From Pseudomonas sp. p1(2021b) (GTDB lineage Bacteria > Pseudomonadota > Gammaproteobacteria > Pseudomonadales > Pseudomonadaceae): a stretch of DNA of 64,000 nucleotides. Under the pieces are notes generated by a model. The model made no database searches. It was not told the DNA's origin and was given only the letters and a program-made list of their open reading frames with translations. This document shows positions 31,162 through 40,686 of the stretch, in pieces. The position numbers and the translations under genes were made by a program. Each line of letters opens with the position of its first letter. Positions within the stretch are counted from its first letter, which is position 1. The DNA lies in contig NZ_CP083746.1 of NCBI RefSeq assembly GCF_020151015.1, forward strand, positions 2,633,001-2,697,000, read 5' to 3'.

Positions 31162-31213
31162 ATGGGCCGCGCAAGCGGCCCATATCCGCAGCGTGCCGGC
31201 CTGGCCGGCGCGC
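31162..31213 (+). other. Tandem hairpins between hcp and tssA
   Basis: The first is a perfect 9-base stem with a GCAA tetraloop (ATGGGCCGC at 31162-31170, GCGGCCCAT at 31175-31183). The second, at 31191-31213, pairs GCGTGCCGG with CCGGCGCGC (one G-T pair) and is followed by TTCTCCTTCCC. Together they look like a partial terminator or a 3' stabiliser that lets hcp mRNA exceed tssA mRNA. Confidence 0.65.
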
Positions 31214-31239
31214 TTCTCCTTCCCTGACCAGAGTGCCTT

Positions 31240-32334
31240 ATGCCTGAAACCCTCAACGACCTTTCGCTGGCCGAGCTGGCCGCGCCGATCGACGGTGGCA
31301 GCGGCGAAGACTTGAGCTTCTCCGCCTTGTTCGACCAGATCAAGGAGGCGCGCCGGGCAGACCCTGACTACCTTACCCAGGGCGACTGGCAAACAGACCT
31401 GAAGACCGCCGACTGGGAAAAGGCCATTGCCCTCTCAGCCGAAGGGCTCGCCCACCAGAGCAAGGACCTGATGCTGGTGGCCTGGCTCAGCGAGGGCCTG
31501 GCCCAGCGTGAGCACTTCCAAGGCATCACCTTCGGCCTGGAACTGACCGAGCGCATCCTGGAAGGCTTCTGGGAAACCGCCTACCCATCCCTCGAAGACG
31601 GCCTGGACGAGCGCGCCGCGCGGCTGTCCTGGCTGAAGACGACCCTCACCGACATCACCGGTGGCTTGCCCATTACCCAAGGGCAGAATTTCGGCGTGCT
31701 GCGCTATGACGAATCACGCCACGTAGAAAACCTCGCCTTGCAAAATGCCAAGGCCATGCAAACCGCACTGGACGAAGGCAAGATCAACGCCGAGATCTTC
31801 CAGCGCTCGGTCGCCCTTACCGACACCGAGCACCTGCGCAACAAAGCCCTGCAGATTGCCGAAAGCCTGCAGACCTGCAACCGCCTGCAAGTGACCATCG
31901 ACCGCCTGTTCGGCCACGAAGCACCCAGCTTCGCCAGCCTCGCCGACATGCTGTCAAGGGCCAGCCAGCTGGCCGAGAAACTGCTCAAGGACCGCGGCGT
32001 CGAGCTGCACCCTGCCACCGTGGCCACGCCTGAACCGAGCACCACGCCCGCCCCTGCCGCCGAACCAGGTGAACCGATGACGACACCCGCACAGGCCCCC
32101 GCCCCTGCGCAAATGCGCACCACACCACTGACCCGCGACGAAGCCTTCACCATGCTTGCGGGCATTGCCCAATTCTTCAAGCAGAGCGAACCCCAGAGCC
32201 CGGTGCCCTACTTGATCGAACGCGCTATCAAATGGGGCAATATGCCGTTGGAAGGCTGGCTGAGCGATGTGATCAAGGACAGTAATGTGGTGGACAATAT
32301 TCGAGATGTGTTGGGGACGCGTGAGCAGCGGTGA
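31240..32334 (+). CDS. tssA: T6SS protein TssA (ImpA N-terminal domain)
   Basis: The protein has 364 residues. The ImpA_N domain covers about residues 10-130 (PIDGGSGEDLSFSALFDQIK, SKDLMLVAWLSEGLAQ). A Pro/Ala/Thr-rich linker near 265-300 leads to a short C-terminal domain (YLIERAIKWGNMPLEGWL). TssA proteins guide priming and extension of the tube and sheath; the short C-terminal type matches the smaller TssA classes. It is the last structural gene of the operon; effector genes on the other strand follow. Confidence 0.92.
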   Translation: MPETLNDLSLAELAAPIDGGSGEDLSFSALFDQIKEARRADPDYLTQGDWQTDLKTADWEKAIALSAEGLAHQSKDLMLVAWLSEGLAQREHFQGITFGLELTERILEGFWETAYPSLEDGLDERAARLSWLKTTLTDITGGLPITQGQNFGVLRYDESRHVENLALQNAKAMQTALDEGKINAEIFQRSVALTDTEHLRNKALQIAESLQTCNRLQVTIDRLFGHEAPSFASLADMLSRASQLAEKLLKDRGVELHPATVATPEPSTTPAPAAEPGEPMTTPAQAPAPAQMRTTPLTRDEAFTMLAGIAQFFKQSEPQSPVPYLIERAIKWGNMPLEGWLSDVIKDSNVVDNIRDVLGTREQR

Positions 32335-32524
32335 GTGCGGGTGAGCGTTTTGGTAGGGCCCTCTACTGCAAAGGGTGGGGGCCGCTTTCCAGAGGTCTCG
32401 GAGCGCTCGTCCGCAAACCTCCTAACAACCTCATCCTTGAAGCTTTCTAAGTTCATCACCCGATCCATATTCTGTCGACCGCTCGAAAACATCTATATAG
32501 CTCACGCACTCCTCTAAGAAATAA

Positions 32525-33121
32525 TTAATCAGAAAAAACGATTCGCGGCCTATTGCAATCTAACGTGTTTATCTCCTGTTCAGATAGGAGATTATCAAAA
32601 ACATCACCACCATACTGCTCTATGAAAACCCGCTCTTCTTCATAGATGGCGATACATTGCAGCCAGTTAACTTTCAAAGTTGAATACTGAAGCTCAGGAA
32701 AGTAGGAGTCGTTCCACATAAACGGTATCGTTAGATAAATATGAGGCATTTTCGGCCGCACTAGATACTCGCTAAAGATATCACGAACCACGTCCCCAGG
32801 CATGACTGCGGCCTGCTGTTTTCTGATATGAAACGCAGCCGACGCTACCGCATTCTCCCAATAGGTTTCTTGAGTCAATGCTCCGGCACAAAGCTCCACC
32901 CGCGTGCCGAATTCATTTCCATCGGCTGTTAATAAAGGAATCTCGGATAGGCCTATAGTACCAATGGATTTTACACCTGCATGTAGCGAGTCAAGCGTTG
33001 TCAACAAATCAATCGACAAAGTTCTAGCATCATCATAATAAGCTTGCACCTTGAGTTGACCGCCAAAAACTCGCAATGCGTGCTTCGCCACCATTTTACA
33101 TTGAGCGCTAGGAACAGCCAT
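32525..33121 (-). CDS. Suppressor-of-fused (SUFU) domain protein, orphan immunity
   Basis: The protein has 198 residues and is AT-rich compared with the T6SS operon. The C-terminal half follows the bacterial SUFU pattern: PHIYLTIPFMWNDSYF, NWLQCIAIYEEERVFI, then YGGDVFDNLLSEQEINTLDCNRP. SUFU proteins are common immunity partners of polymorphic toxins. No toxin tip lies next to it; only an 80-base rhs scar lies just upstream, so it is probably the last survivor of an old toxin module. Confidence 0.75.
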   Translation of the reverse strand: MAVPSAQCKMVAKHALRVFGGQLKVQAYYDDARTLSIDLLTTLDSLHAGVKSIGTIGLSEIPLLTADGNEFGTRVELCAGALTQETYWENAVASAAFHIRKQQAAVMPGDVVRDIFSEYLVRPKMPHIYLTIPFMWNDSYFPELQYSTLKVNWLQCIAIYEEERVFIEQYGGDVFDNLLSEQEINTLDCNRPRIVFSD

Positions 33122-33211
33122 TTTGCCTCCCCAAAAATGAAAAATTCAATCCCCTTACAGCATTTGGCCGAAATGGTAGAGCAAGCCGTCGCTGATTCAG
33201 GGCTCCATCGC

Positions 33212-33290
33212 CCGCAGCTTGTCGCCAATGGTTTCCCTGTTGTAGTAGAAGCACAGGCCCAGGCATTGCTATCGCGTAGGTGAAACACCA
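33212..33290 (-). pseudogene. About 80-base scar of an rhs core
   Basis: On the plus strand GCTTGTCGCCAATGGTTTCC and, further on, GCACAGGCCCAGGCATTGCT and GCGTAGGTGAA align with the rhs core around 43508-43600, with internal deletions and substitutions. The reading frame is lost. It sits immediately upstream (in minus-strand sense) of the SUFU immunity gene, the place where a toxin gene would have ended. Confidence 0.7.
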
Positions 33291-33342
33291 ATGAAGCCTG
33301 ATTATTATTCATGCCATGACTGGAGTACTAACTCAAGAAGAA

Positions 33343-34044
33343 TCAGTAAAAATTAGCAATTAACTCTTCGCGAGACCTGGTGCCTTCCAAGAATACGGTC
33401 ATCCAAGCATCCATTATTTCGAAAATATCAACTCCATACTCTGGCGTCGTAGGATTTTCATGCCACCATATTAAGCCTTCCGAAGATTTTTCCGCCTCCA
33501 TATCTATCGCGACAAAGTCTCCACCACCATTCGAAAATAGGGTAATCCAGCTGTCCGCAAACGAAACGTCTTCTTCGTCAATGAAGTCCGACACACGCGA
33601 AATATCACTTAGGCTCTGTGGCCCCATTGAGCGCGCAGGGAAAAATGTATATCCATCATGAACTTCCCGATAAAAACTCTGAAGTTTTATGGGAAGAGCC
33701 TCAAACATTTCCTTATCAGTCGCAACCCCTTCAACAGGTAACCCACCTATATAATAATAGAAGCCGTTCGCATCATGGAAAACATACAACAGCTCCAACT
33801 TATCATCAGCCAGCAAAACGGTACCCAGCAGACTATTATTTAGCAGCGCAATGACTGAAGGGAACTCAGTAGAATACGACTGCCAGCTATCAGGATATGC
33901 GGGAGCATCGTCGAGACGCAGCCCAAAACTCTCCCACGCCTCAGGCAAGACAATACCTGCCGAAACCTCCGCGCGATCAAAGAAAAACTTTCTCCCTGTA
34001 AATGTATTTTTGATATCTTCAACTATATCATTCAATTTAATCAC
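33343..34044 (-). CDS. Putative SMI1/KNR4 (SUKH)-like immunity protein
   Basis: The protein has 233 residues, acidic and cytosolic, with no signal or membrane segment. Features that recall SUKH proteins are LPEAWESFGLRL near residue 34, FHDANGFYYYIGGLP, and FVAIDMEAEKSSEGLIWWHEN followed by FEIMDAWMTVFLEG at the end. SUKH proteins commonly neutralise nuclease toxins. It is AT-rich, has no adjacent toxin, and sits in the row of orphan immunity genes. The family call is from pattern only. Confidence 0.6.
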   Translation of the reverse strand: MIKLNDIVEDIKNTFTGRKFFFDRAEVSAGIVLPEAWESFGLRLDDAPAYPDSWQSYSTEFPSVIALLNNSLLGTVLLADDKLELLYVFHDANGFYYYIGGLPVEGVATDKEMFEALPIKLQSFYREVHDGYTFFPARSMGPQSLSDISRVSDFIDEEDVSFADSWITLFSNGGGDFVAIDMEAEKSSEGLIWWHENPTTPEYGVDIFEIMDAWMTVFLEGTRSREELIANFY

Positions 34045-34323
34045 TTCATCCCTCCTGCAGCCCCTCTGAAACTATGTCTACCCAACCAGAACAAAGTCGC
34101 TCAACGCCTCGACTGAGTGCCTGAGTAGTCGTTCTTAACTCTTTCGATCACGAACCAGAGCAAACCCTTCCTTTTTTGGAGAAAAAACTTCTACAACCTC
34201 TCCCTGAAATTCACAATCTCAATAGAACCGCTTACTACACCATTGATATTTTCACTTTCAGCCCCCTAAGAAAAGTAAGTATTTCCTTAGCGCTCGCTCC
34301 TAACTTAACCACAAGACAGAAAA

Positions 34324-34638
34324 CTAAAGCTTAGCCAAAGCCCTTTCTAGCTTGTTGATATCTTTAACATTTCCGCCTTTATCAACAAATGAATGCCAAG
34401 CAGGAATAGATTTCTTAAATAGCTCTAGACATTTTTCGGCAACATCAGACTTCTTGACTACCAGATCCATTTTGAGCTGACCCCTTTCGTCGAAAGGGTT
34501 AATGTTAATTATCTTATGCGATCACAGAAATTCCATTATCACAGTATAACGCTCGACAATCTGAGATTGATATGCAGCACTTTCATTACGAGCCAAAAGC
34601 ATAGGAATACTGCACAGCGTGAAATCCAAGTCGCACAT
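34324..34638 (-). pseudogene. Small immunity-type gene broken by an in-frame TGA
   Basis: Reading the minus strand from the ATG at 34638, which has a purine-rich GAGGGGG site upstream, gives 38 codons, a TGA at 34522-34524, then 65 more codons in the same frame to a TAG at 34324-34326. The second part is protein-like (SHKIININPFDERGQLKMD, KSIPAWHSFVDKGGN, KLERALAKL). Without the TGA it would be one protein of about 104 residues. I do not recognise its family. Low GC and position suggest an orphan immunity gene inactivated by one substitution. Confidence 0.55.
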
Positions 34639-34847
34639 GCCACCCCCTCTATCTCGCACTAATCACCATCCAATAAATCGTGAAAGCCGCCCCTAAAAGA
34701 AACCCACAAAGTTACTTTAAAGCAGACACCAGCGGATCATCGAACGACTTATTTTTGATGATTTTTGAATTGATCGCATTATTGAAATTCCGTAAAATAC
34801 TGTCTTCGCCTACATTTGACAGAGCCAACTCTCCTTATTTCAGACGG

Positions 34848-35258
34848 TCACTCGCCTTCATACAGCCCTACATATTTCAAGCCATTATAATTCAATTTTA
34901 GCGGCTTAGAAATATTTGCCCCCGCATCAGAATACCAAAAAATTGCATTAGCTTTATTAATCCCAAGCCTCAAGCACTCTGCTTTCAAAGAATTAATATG
35001 TTCAGAATCAACTGCAGAGTCCATCAAAATCTCATCCAAACTTACTTCTTCTGCCCTTCTTGGCATGATCCCTATAAAATCCTCATCATACCATTCAACA
35101 CCAATATCTCTACAAAACCCACAAACCTTATATGCCGGGTCATCCAAATCCACAGAGTGGTCTAATTCAAAATACTTTAGGTAGTCCACCTCCGAAGAAA
35201 AATTAGTACCCACCCAAACATGAACCTTTTGATACCGCTCAATATTATAGGATTTCAT
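34848..35258 (-). CDS. Imm22-like immunity protein (orphan)
   Basis: The protein has 136 residues. The pattern VHVWVGTNFSSEVDYLKYFELD, then CGFCRDIGVEWYDEDFIG, and the ending IFWYSDAGANISKPLKL with NYNGLKYVGLYEG match the Imm22 family of toxin antidotes. It lies about 180 bases downstream (minus sense) of a 0.57-kb rhs core fragment whose toxin tip has been lost. The 209 bases between it and the broken gene at 34638 hold nothing I can support. Confidence 0.7.
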   Translation of the reverse strand: MKSYNIERYQKVHVWVGTNFSSEVDYLKYFELDHSVDLDDPAYKVCGFCRDIGVEWYDEDFIGIMPRRAEEVSLDEILMDSAVDSEHINSLKAECLRLGINKANAIFWYSDAGANISKPLKLNYNGLKYVGLYEGE

Positions 35259-35441
35259 CTAGCATGCACCCAGATACATATGTTTGTTGTGATGTGAGTC
35301 AGTTACGCTCAGCGCTTGAGCTTTGCTTTGCCCTGAATGTACAGCAGTCGGCGTCGTCGTATTCGAAGATTTGTCGGCGTGCGATTGAGCTGTCAAGCGG
35401 CCACTTTCATTACGTTCGAATAACTCCTCAAATAGTAAATT

Positions 35442-36012
35442 GGTGATACTCATAGGCGATCTTGCGGCCCAGCGGGTCGATTTCTTCCAGCAGACGGGCA
35501 TATTCATCGTACTTGAAGGCGAGTTTGTTGCCGTCCGGCAGGCCCAGACCGATCAAGTTGCCCTGCTCGTCCAGCTCGATGGCATAGCGCTCGCCACCAT
35601 AGTCCCGGCTGGCAACCACGCGATGGTCGGCGTTGTACTGCACTTCCAGCTCGCGGCCGGGCACGTCGGTGGCCCAACTGGTGCGGGCGCTCAGGTCGTA
35701 GCGGAAATGGTAGTGCTTACCGTCGCTGGTCCAGTGCTCGACCACGCGCGGCTTGTCGCCAATGGTTTCCCAGCGATAGTGGCAGCCCAGGCCCAGCGCG
35801 TTGCTGTGGCTGGTCATCAGCCCTTCGGCGTAGGTGAAGCCGCGCACCGAATCACCGTTGCGGTTGATCACTTCGCTCAGTTGGCCGTGTTCGTCGTAGC
35901 GGTACTTTCCACCGCTTCGTTGTTCACCACGCGCTTGATGTCGGTCAGCCGGCCCAGCGGGTTGTCGTAGTGCAGGTGCACCCGCGTGCCGCCGGTGGCG
36001 CTGATGTCGGAG
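35442..36012 (-). pseudogene. Truncated rhs core fragment without toxin tip
   Basis: This 0.57-kb stretch is nearly identical to the rhs core region around 43200-43775. The translated part (INRNGDSVRGFTYAEG to RKIAYEYHQFTI) stays open from about 35871 to 35428. A 10-base deletion at about 35904, relative to the copy at 43655-43685, breaks the frame. Both ends are abrupt: homology stops after GATGTCGG at 36010 and before GGTGATACTCATAGG at 35442. No start, PAAR or toxin domain remains. Confidence 0.85.
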
Positions 36013-36031
36013 TGAGGCCCACAGCTCAGCT

Positions 36032-36055
36032 CTTCTTAATTTGGTTTTTAAGAAG
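36032..36055. other. AT-rich hairpin after the DUF1629-like immunity gene
   Basis: CTTCTTAA (36032-36039) and TTAAGAAG (36048-36055) form an 8-base stem with an 8-base loop, 34 bases beyond the stop of the immunity gene at 36089. It could be a weak minus-strand terminator, although no T-run follows. Confidence 0.4.
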
Positions 36056-36088
36056 CAATTTACTACGAAATTTCACGTAGAAATACTA

Positions 36089-36631
36089 TCAAACCACTCT
36101 AATCTCCCTTAAATCCAAACCCTTCAACCCGCTATCCTTGGCCGCATCAACAAATTTATCAGACACGAAAATGGAAAGCGGACTTTCAGCCACCCGAAAA
36201 ACATCACATCCTTGCACCGCAAGAGCATTAAGCACAACCCTATAAACAACTAAACCATTGGGGTACTCATCAAACTCCGATAGCTCTCTATTAAGCGCGC
36301 CATCCAGAACCGTCTGAACCAAAATTCCAGAATGATCTGAATTTGGGGACAACACACCTACATCCTCAATAGAGTTGGGAGCCACGGAGCGGAATATAAT
36401 TTTGGCCTTAGACGTCACAATGAGCACAGGCTTAAAGAAAGTAAATATATCCGAGGCGTCTTTCTTTTTCTTATCATCAGGATTGAAATCTAGTTCATAT
36501 TGGTTTGCAAACAAAGATTTGACATCATTGCCAAAGGCATATTGCTGCGCAGCAGCATGCAATGAAAGATCGCCATCTTTACCTATTAAAGTTTTAAATT
36601 TACTATCCTGAGTTATAGAGTAATATTTCAT
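36089..36631 (-). CDS. Imm11/DUF1629-like immunity protein for the AHH toxin
   Basis: The protein has 180 residues. The C-terminal part (GCDVFRVAESPLSIFVSDKF, then AAKDSGLKGLDLREI) follows the DUF1629/Imm11 pattern. The ATG at 36631 lies two bases after the stop of the AHH-tipped rhs module, the classic toxin-immunity arrangement; an in-frame ATG 24 bases earlier would overlap the toxin. It should bind the AHH nuclease tip. GC content is far below that of the rhs core. Confidence 0.75.
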   Translation of the reverse strand: MKYYSITQDSKFKTLIGKDGDLSLHAAAQQYAFGNDVKSLFANQYELDFNPDDKKKKDASDIFTFFKPVLIVTSKAKIIFRSVAPNSIEDVGVLSPNSDHSGILVQTVLDGALNRELSEFDEYPNGLVVYRVVLNALAVQGCDVFRVAESPLSIFVSDKFVDAAKDSGLKGLDLREIRVV

Positions 36632-36633
36632 AA

Positions 36634-39562
36634 TTATCCAAAAATGTCTTTCCAATTTGAATTTCTAGGAGCATTCAAGAGCTTTTGCCTGATATTCCCA
36701 ATTGCTTTTAGCACAGCATCCTTGCCACCAGCGGCATCAGCATTAGCTAGAATCTCGTTAACAGACTCAAAGTAACTATTCGGATGTTTACCATTATGTA
36801 GTATCCCTGGCACGCCTACATCGGTATTGAACCTATTCGGCAAGAATACTCCATTTGCCGCGCCATCAACATCAATCCCATGCTTATTCAAGATAGCCCT
36901 TGCAGGGGCGGCCAATTTGGCGGTATCTCCGACAATGTGGTGAGCGGCAGTGTTCTGCGGTCGTACCATTCCGCTACTTTCCATATTTTTTCCGAGAGTT
37001 TTGGAACACCAGCCCAGCGGATCCACCCAGCCAGTTGCATTTGGTGCATAACTATATAAGTTTCGCCCTCCAGCCAATCCAATTGGATCTTGAGTAATAA
37101 ACCTGCCAACCTCTGAGTCAAAGTACCTAAATGTGTTATAGTGGAAACCTGTTTCAGCATCAAAATACTGGCCTTGGAATCGCACGTTCTGCTCAATCTC
37201 ATTGACGGCTAATTGCTCAGTCTCCCCCCACGAACGATACGTCGCCTGCCAAACGATCCCACCTTCGCTATCCGTCAGTTCCAACGGCGTGCCAATCTGG
37301 TCAGTATGGAAGTAGTAGACCTTCTGCCCTTCTCCTTCGACTTGATCGACCCGTGCCAGTGGCGCGTAACTCCCTGGCTCATAGAAATACAGAATGCTCT
37401 GCCCCGGCGTCTCCTCACGCAGCATCCGCAGCCCTTGCCAGAGGAAGCGCTTCTGCTCGACTTCGCCGTTGCTTTCCGACTGCTTCGCTACTCGCCGCCC
37501 CAAGCTGTCGTAACGGTAGTGCCCGATACTCTCCAGCTTGCCATTGACCAATGTCTCGGCACGTACCAGCCGGTTTTCGCAGTCATAGGCAAAATACTGC
37601 AGCGTGCTGTGCCCCGAGCGCTTCTCGATCAGGTTGCCCCACGGATCGTAGCGGTACTCCTGGTCCCGCCACTGCTTGATCCGGTTGTCCTTGACCTTGT
37701 CGAACTGGCGCGCGTTGAAATCGAGTCGGTTGGCCGCCGCGTCGTAACGAAACTCTTCGCTACCTATCAGCGAGCCGGTATCGCGGCTGCGGAGCTGGCC
37801 GTTGGCTTCGTATTCGTATTTGACCTCGCCGCGTAGCTTGTCGAGCGTGCGTACCAGTTCACCCGTCGGGTCGTACTGATAACGGCGGTGGATCGGGTTG
37901 TAGGCATGCTCCACCAGCAATGAAGTATTGATGCCGGTGTTGTGCACTTGCGAGAGCTTGTCGGCTGGCAAGGTCGAGGCGAATTGCCAGGCCTTGCGCC
38001 CCATGGCGTCATAACCGAAGCAACTGGTGAGCTTGCCCTGAGTCCGATACACCTCGCGGTGCAGGTCATCGCGCTCCATATCGCTAATCACCTGACCGTC
38101 CAGGTTCAACTGGTGCAGGTGCCCGCTGCCGTAGTACAGGTGGTTGACCTTGCGGCCGTCCGGCAATGTTAGGGTGGTCAGATTGCTGAGTGGATCGTAC
38201 TCGTAGCCGAGTGTGCCGGTGGGCGTGATTTCTTTCGTCAGCCGGCCCAGCAGATCGTAGGCGTACTCCAGCTTCTCTTCCGTGACCCCAAGCTGCTTGC
38301 CGATCCCGGTCGGTTGCCGCTCGATGCTCAGCAACCGGTCGCCGTCGTCGTACGCGAAGGTCTGGCTCGCATCGCGGTTGATCTTGGCGACCAACCGGCC
38401 AATGCTGTCACGCTCGAACAGCGTGTGCCGTTCCGGGCGTTCGGCATTTTCGCCGTAGCCGATCTCATCCAGTCGGGTGAGATGACCACCCGTGTTATAG
38501 CTGAAACGCCGCGTCAGGTTGTCCACCCGTACTTCTTCGACCAAGCGGTCCGATGCATCGTAGGCAAAGCTGTAGGTCGCGTTGTTCTCATTGATCAACG
38601 CGGTCAGGCGAATGGCTTTGTCGTACTCGTAGCGAATTCGCTGGCCCTTGGCATCCTGGCGGCTGCTCGGCAAACCCCGGGCCGTGCGCAGCAGTCGGGT
38701 GGTCTGGCCCTTGCCATCGGTGTGTGCGATTACCTGGCCGAGGGTGTTGTAGGTGAAGGTTTCCGAGGTGCCGTCCGGATGGGTGATTTTCAGCACCTCA
38801 CCGTCCGGTTTGCGCTCCAGCGTGGTGGTCTGGTTCAGCGCGTCGGTGACGGCGACCAGGTGCTGGCGCTCGTCGTAGCGGTAGTAGGTGCTCTTGCCCG
38901 AGCAGTCCTCGAAGCGTTCGACCTGGGCGTAGGCGTTCCACCACAGGTACTTGGACTTGAAGTTCGCATCGATGATGGTGTGCGGCAGGCCATCGTCGCT
39001 GTTCAGGTACTCGGTCATCTGGCCGAGGGCATCGAATTCGGCGAGTAGGTTGCCCTTGTCGTCGTAGCGCGCTCGCCAGGTGCTGCCATCCGGGTAGCTG
39101 ACCTGGGTCACCAGGGTGGTCAGGTGGTGATACTCGTACTGGATCTTGCGCCCCAGCGGGTCGGTTTCCTCCAGCAGGCGGGCGAACTCGTCGTACTTGA
39201 AGGCGAGTTTGTTGCCGTCTGGCAGACCCAGGCCGATCATGTTGCCCTGCTCGTCCAGCTCGATGGCATAGCGCTCGCCACCATAGTCCCGGCTGGCAAC
39301 CACGCGATGGTCGGCGTTGTACTGCACTTCCAGCTCGCGGCCGAGCACGTCGGTGGCCCAACTGGTGCGGGCGCTCAGGTCGTAGCGGAAATGGTAGTGC
39401 TCACCGTCGCTGGTCCAGTGCTCCACCACGCGCGGCTTGTCGCCAATGGTTTCCCAGCGGTAGTGGCAGCCCAGGCCCAGCGCGTTGCTGTGGCTGGTCA
39501 TCAGCCCTTCGGCGTAGCTGAAGCGGCGCACGGTGTCGCCGTTAGGGTTGATCACCGCGCTT
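36634..39562 (-). CDS. 5'-truncated rhs module with AHH nuclease tip
   Basis: This is an open rhs core of about 850 residues of YD repeats ending in the junction DPIGLAGGRNLYSYAPNATG-WVDPLGW, then a 124-residue tip. The tip has NTAAHHIVGDTAKLAAPARA, GIDVDGAANGVFLP and ILHNGKHPNSYFESVNEIL, the pattern of AHH nucleases of the HNH/endonuclease VII group. The 5' end is missing (no PAAR, membrane region or start); codons read further upstream belong to the IS remnant. The core is nearly identical to the cores at 41150-44002 and in the complete gene. It is probably a silent cassette that can donate its tip by recombination. Confidence 0.85.
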
Positions 39563-39564
39563 AG

Positions 39565-40269
39565 GGACTCTCCGATCAAGTCAGCACAGGCCATCTGACC
39601 TGTGCTGAAATAGCCCTCCGTCCAACCGCCTTCTACAAGCCCGCCATCCCATGAGCCAAATGAGCTTTTCCGATTTCGAGTACGCCGGTAAGCGCAAGCA
39701 AACCCGTCGCGAGCGTTTCCTGGCCGAGATGGAGCAGGTGGTTCCGTGGAGCGGGTTGGTGGCGTTGATCGAGCCTCACTACCCAAAGGCTGACGGTGGC
39801 CGCAAGCCGTATCCACTGGAAACCATGCTGCGCATCACCTGCTGCAGAAGCGGCCGGAGCATGAAGGAAGGCCGGTGATCTGGCAGATTGCGGCTCGTCG
39901 TAGCACCTATAAACACTTGAGCAAACGAAGCGTGCTCTACAAAGCCAGACGCAAGATCGAAAAGGTCAAAGCGCAGGCGCGAGCGAAGGTCGAACATCCA
40001 TTCCGTGTGATCAAGCGCCAATTCGGCTATGTGAAAACCCGCTTCCGTGGCTTGGCCAAGAACGCGGCGCAACTGACCACGCTGTTTGCCCTGTCGAATC
40101 TGTGGATGGTACGCCGGCAATTATTGCCTGGAACGGGAGAGGTGCGCCCGTGAGGGCAGAAAACCAAGGCTGTGCCTTGGTTTTCCAATAATCAGCGGCT
40201 GAAAATCGGGCTTTTCGGCATCTCCAAGCCGTCCACTTCCGGCTGATGGGCAACTTGTTCGGAGTTTTC
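39565..40269 (+). mobile_element. Internally deleted IS5-family element
   Basis: The element is 705 bp. Terminal repeats start GGACTCTCCGATCAAGT on the left and (reverse) GAAAACTCCGAACAAGT on the right, matching at 13 of 17 positions. TTAG flanks both sides (39561-39564 and 40270-40273), agreeing with the YTAR target of IS5. The left part encodes a transposase N-terminus from 39651 (SFSDFEYAGKRKQTRRERFL). The right part, in another frame, encodes the C-terminus (KARRKIEKVKAQARAKVEHP, then FRVIKRQFGYVKTRFRGL) ending at 40153. The middle with the catalytic core is gone, at about 39858. Perfect hairpins lie at 39581-39608 and 40159-40185. Confidence 0.85.
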
Positions 40270-40686
40270 TTAGCCTACACGAAGTGAGTTTATAAAGTCA
40301 TCAAAGCCCGAACAAACTTTCTCTAAACGCATTTCACCTTGAATCCATAAATACACCACCCCGGCATCTTCTTTCTTTAAAGAAAGCATAAAGCTGTTTC
40401 CGCCATCATCATATGCAAAAGGAACATAACCTTCAAGGTCGCTATCTTGATTTATATATTCCTGCATTAATTTTTCTATCGGCAGCTTACCAAACTTTAT
40501 GGGGTTGAAACCATTTATACTAAACACATACTCATCACCTTCGACCTCGGTCGCCTCAGGGAAACCGCCATTATTCTTAAGATAAATACTCTTAAATAGA
40601 GGCGGAAGCTTTCCTCCAGCCAGAAACTCAATCTGGGAGAAATCCCCCATATCAATACTCGATTCAGACTCTTCTAGATCTAACAT
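40270..40686 (-). CDS. SMI1/KNR4-like immunity protein for the WHH toxin
   Basis: The protein has 138 residues. It has the SUKH pattern: FLAGGKLPPLFKSIYLKNNG with GGFPEA, a middle region PFAYDDGGNSFMLSLKK, and a C-terminus with VYLWIQGEMRLEKVCSGFDDFINSL. It starts inside the last codons of the WHH toxin (overlap 7 bases, GGAGGG site), the typical toxin-immunity coupling. Its stop codon coincides with the target duplication of the IS remnant, so its last residues may be native or slightly altered. Confidence 0.8.
   Translation of the reverse strand: MLDLEESESSIDMGDFSQIEFLAGGKLPPLFKSIYLKNNGGFPEATEVEGDEYVFSINGFNPIKFGKLPIEKLMQEYINQDSDLEGYVPFAYDDGGNSFMLSLKKEDAGVVYLWIQGEMRLEKVCSGFDDFINSLRVG

Noticed and set aside
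34680..34901. 73-codon plus-strand frame between immunity genes
   Set aside because: It overlaps the Imm22-like gene, has no ribosome site and no conserved pattern; AT-rich DNA gives such frames by chance.
35259..35441. Minus-strand frame that could be a leftover toxin tip after the 0.57-kb rhs fragment
   Set aside because: The reading is polar low-complexity sequence without nuclease or other toxin motifs, and it is in a different frame from the rhs fragment.
39563..39816. Codons upstream of the AHH rhs module as a genuine N-terminus
   Set aside because: They lie inside the IS5 remnant and translate to Arg/Pro-rich antisense sequence of the transposase.
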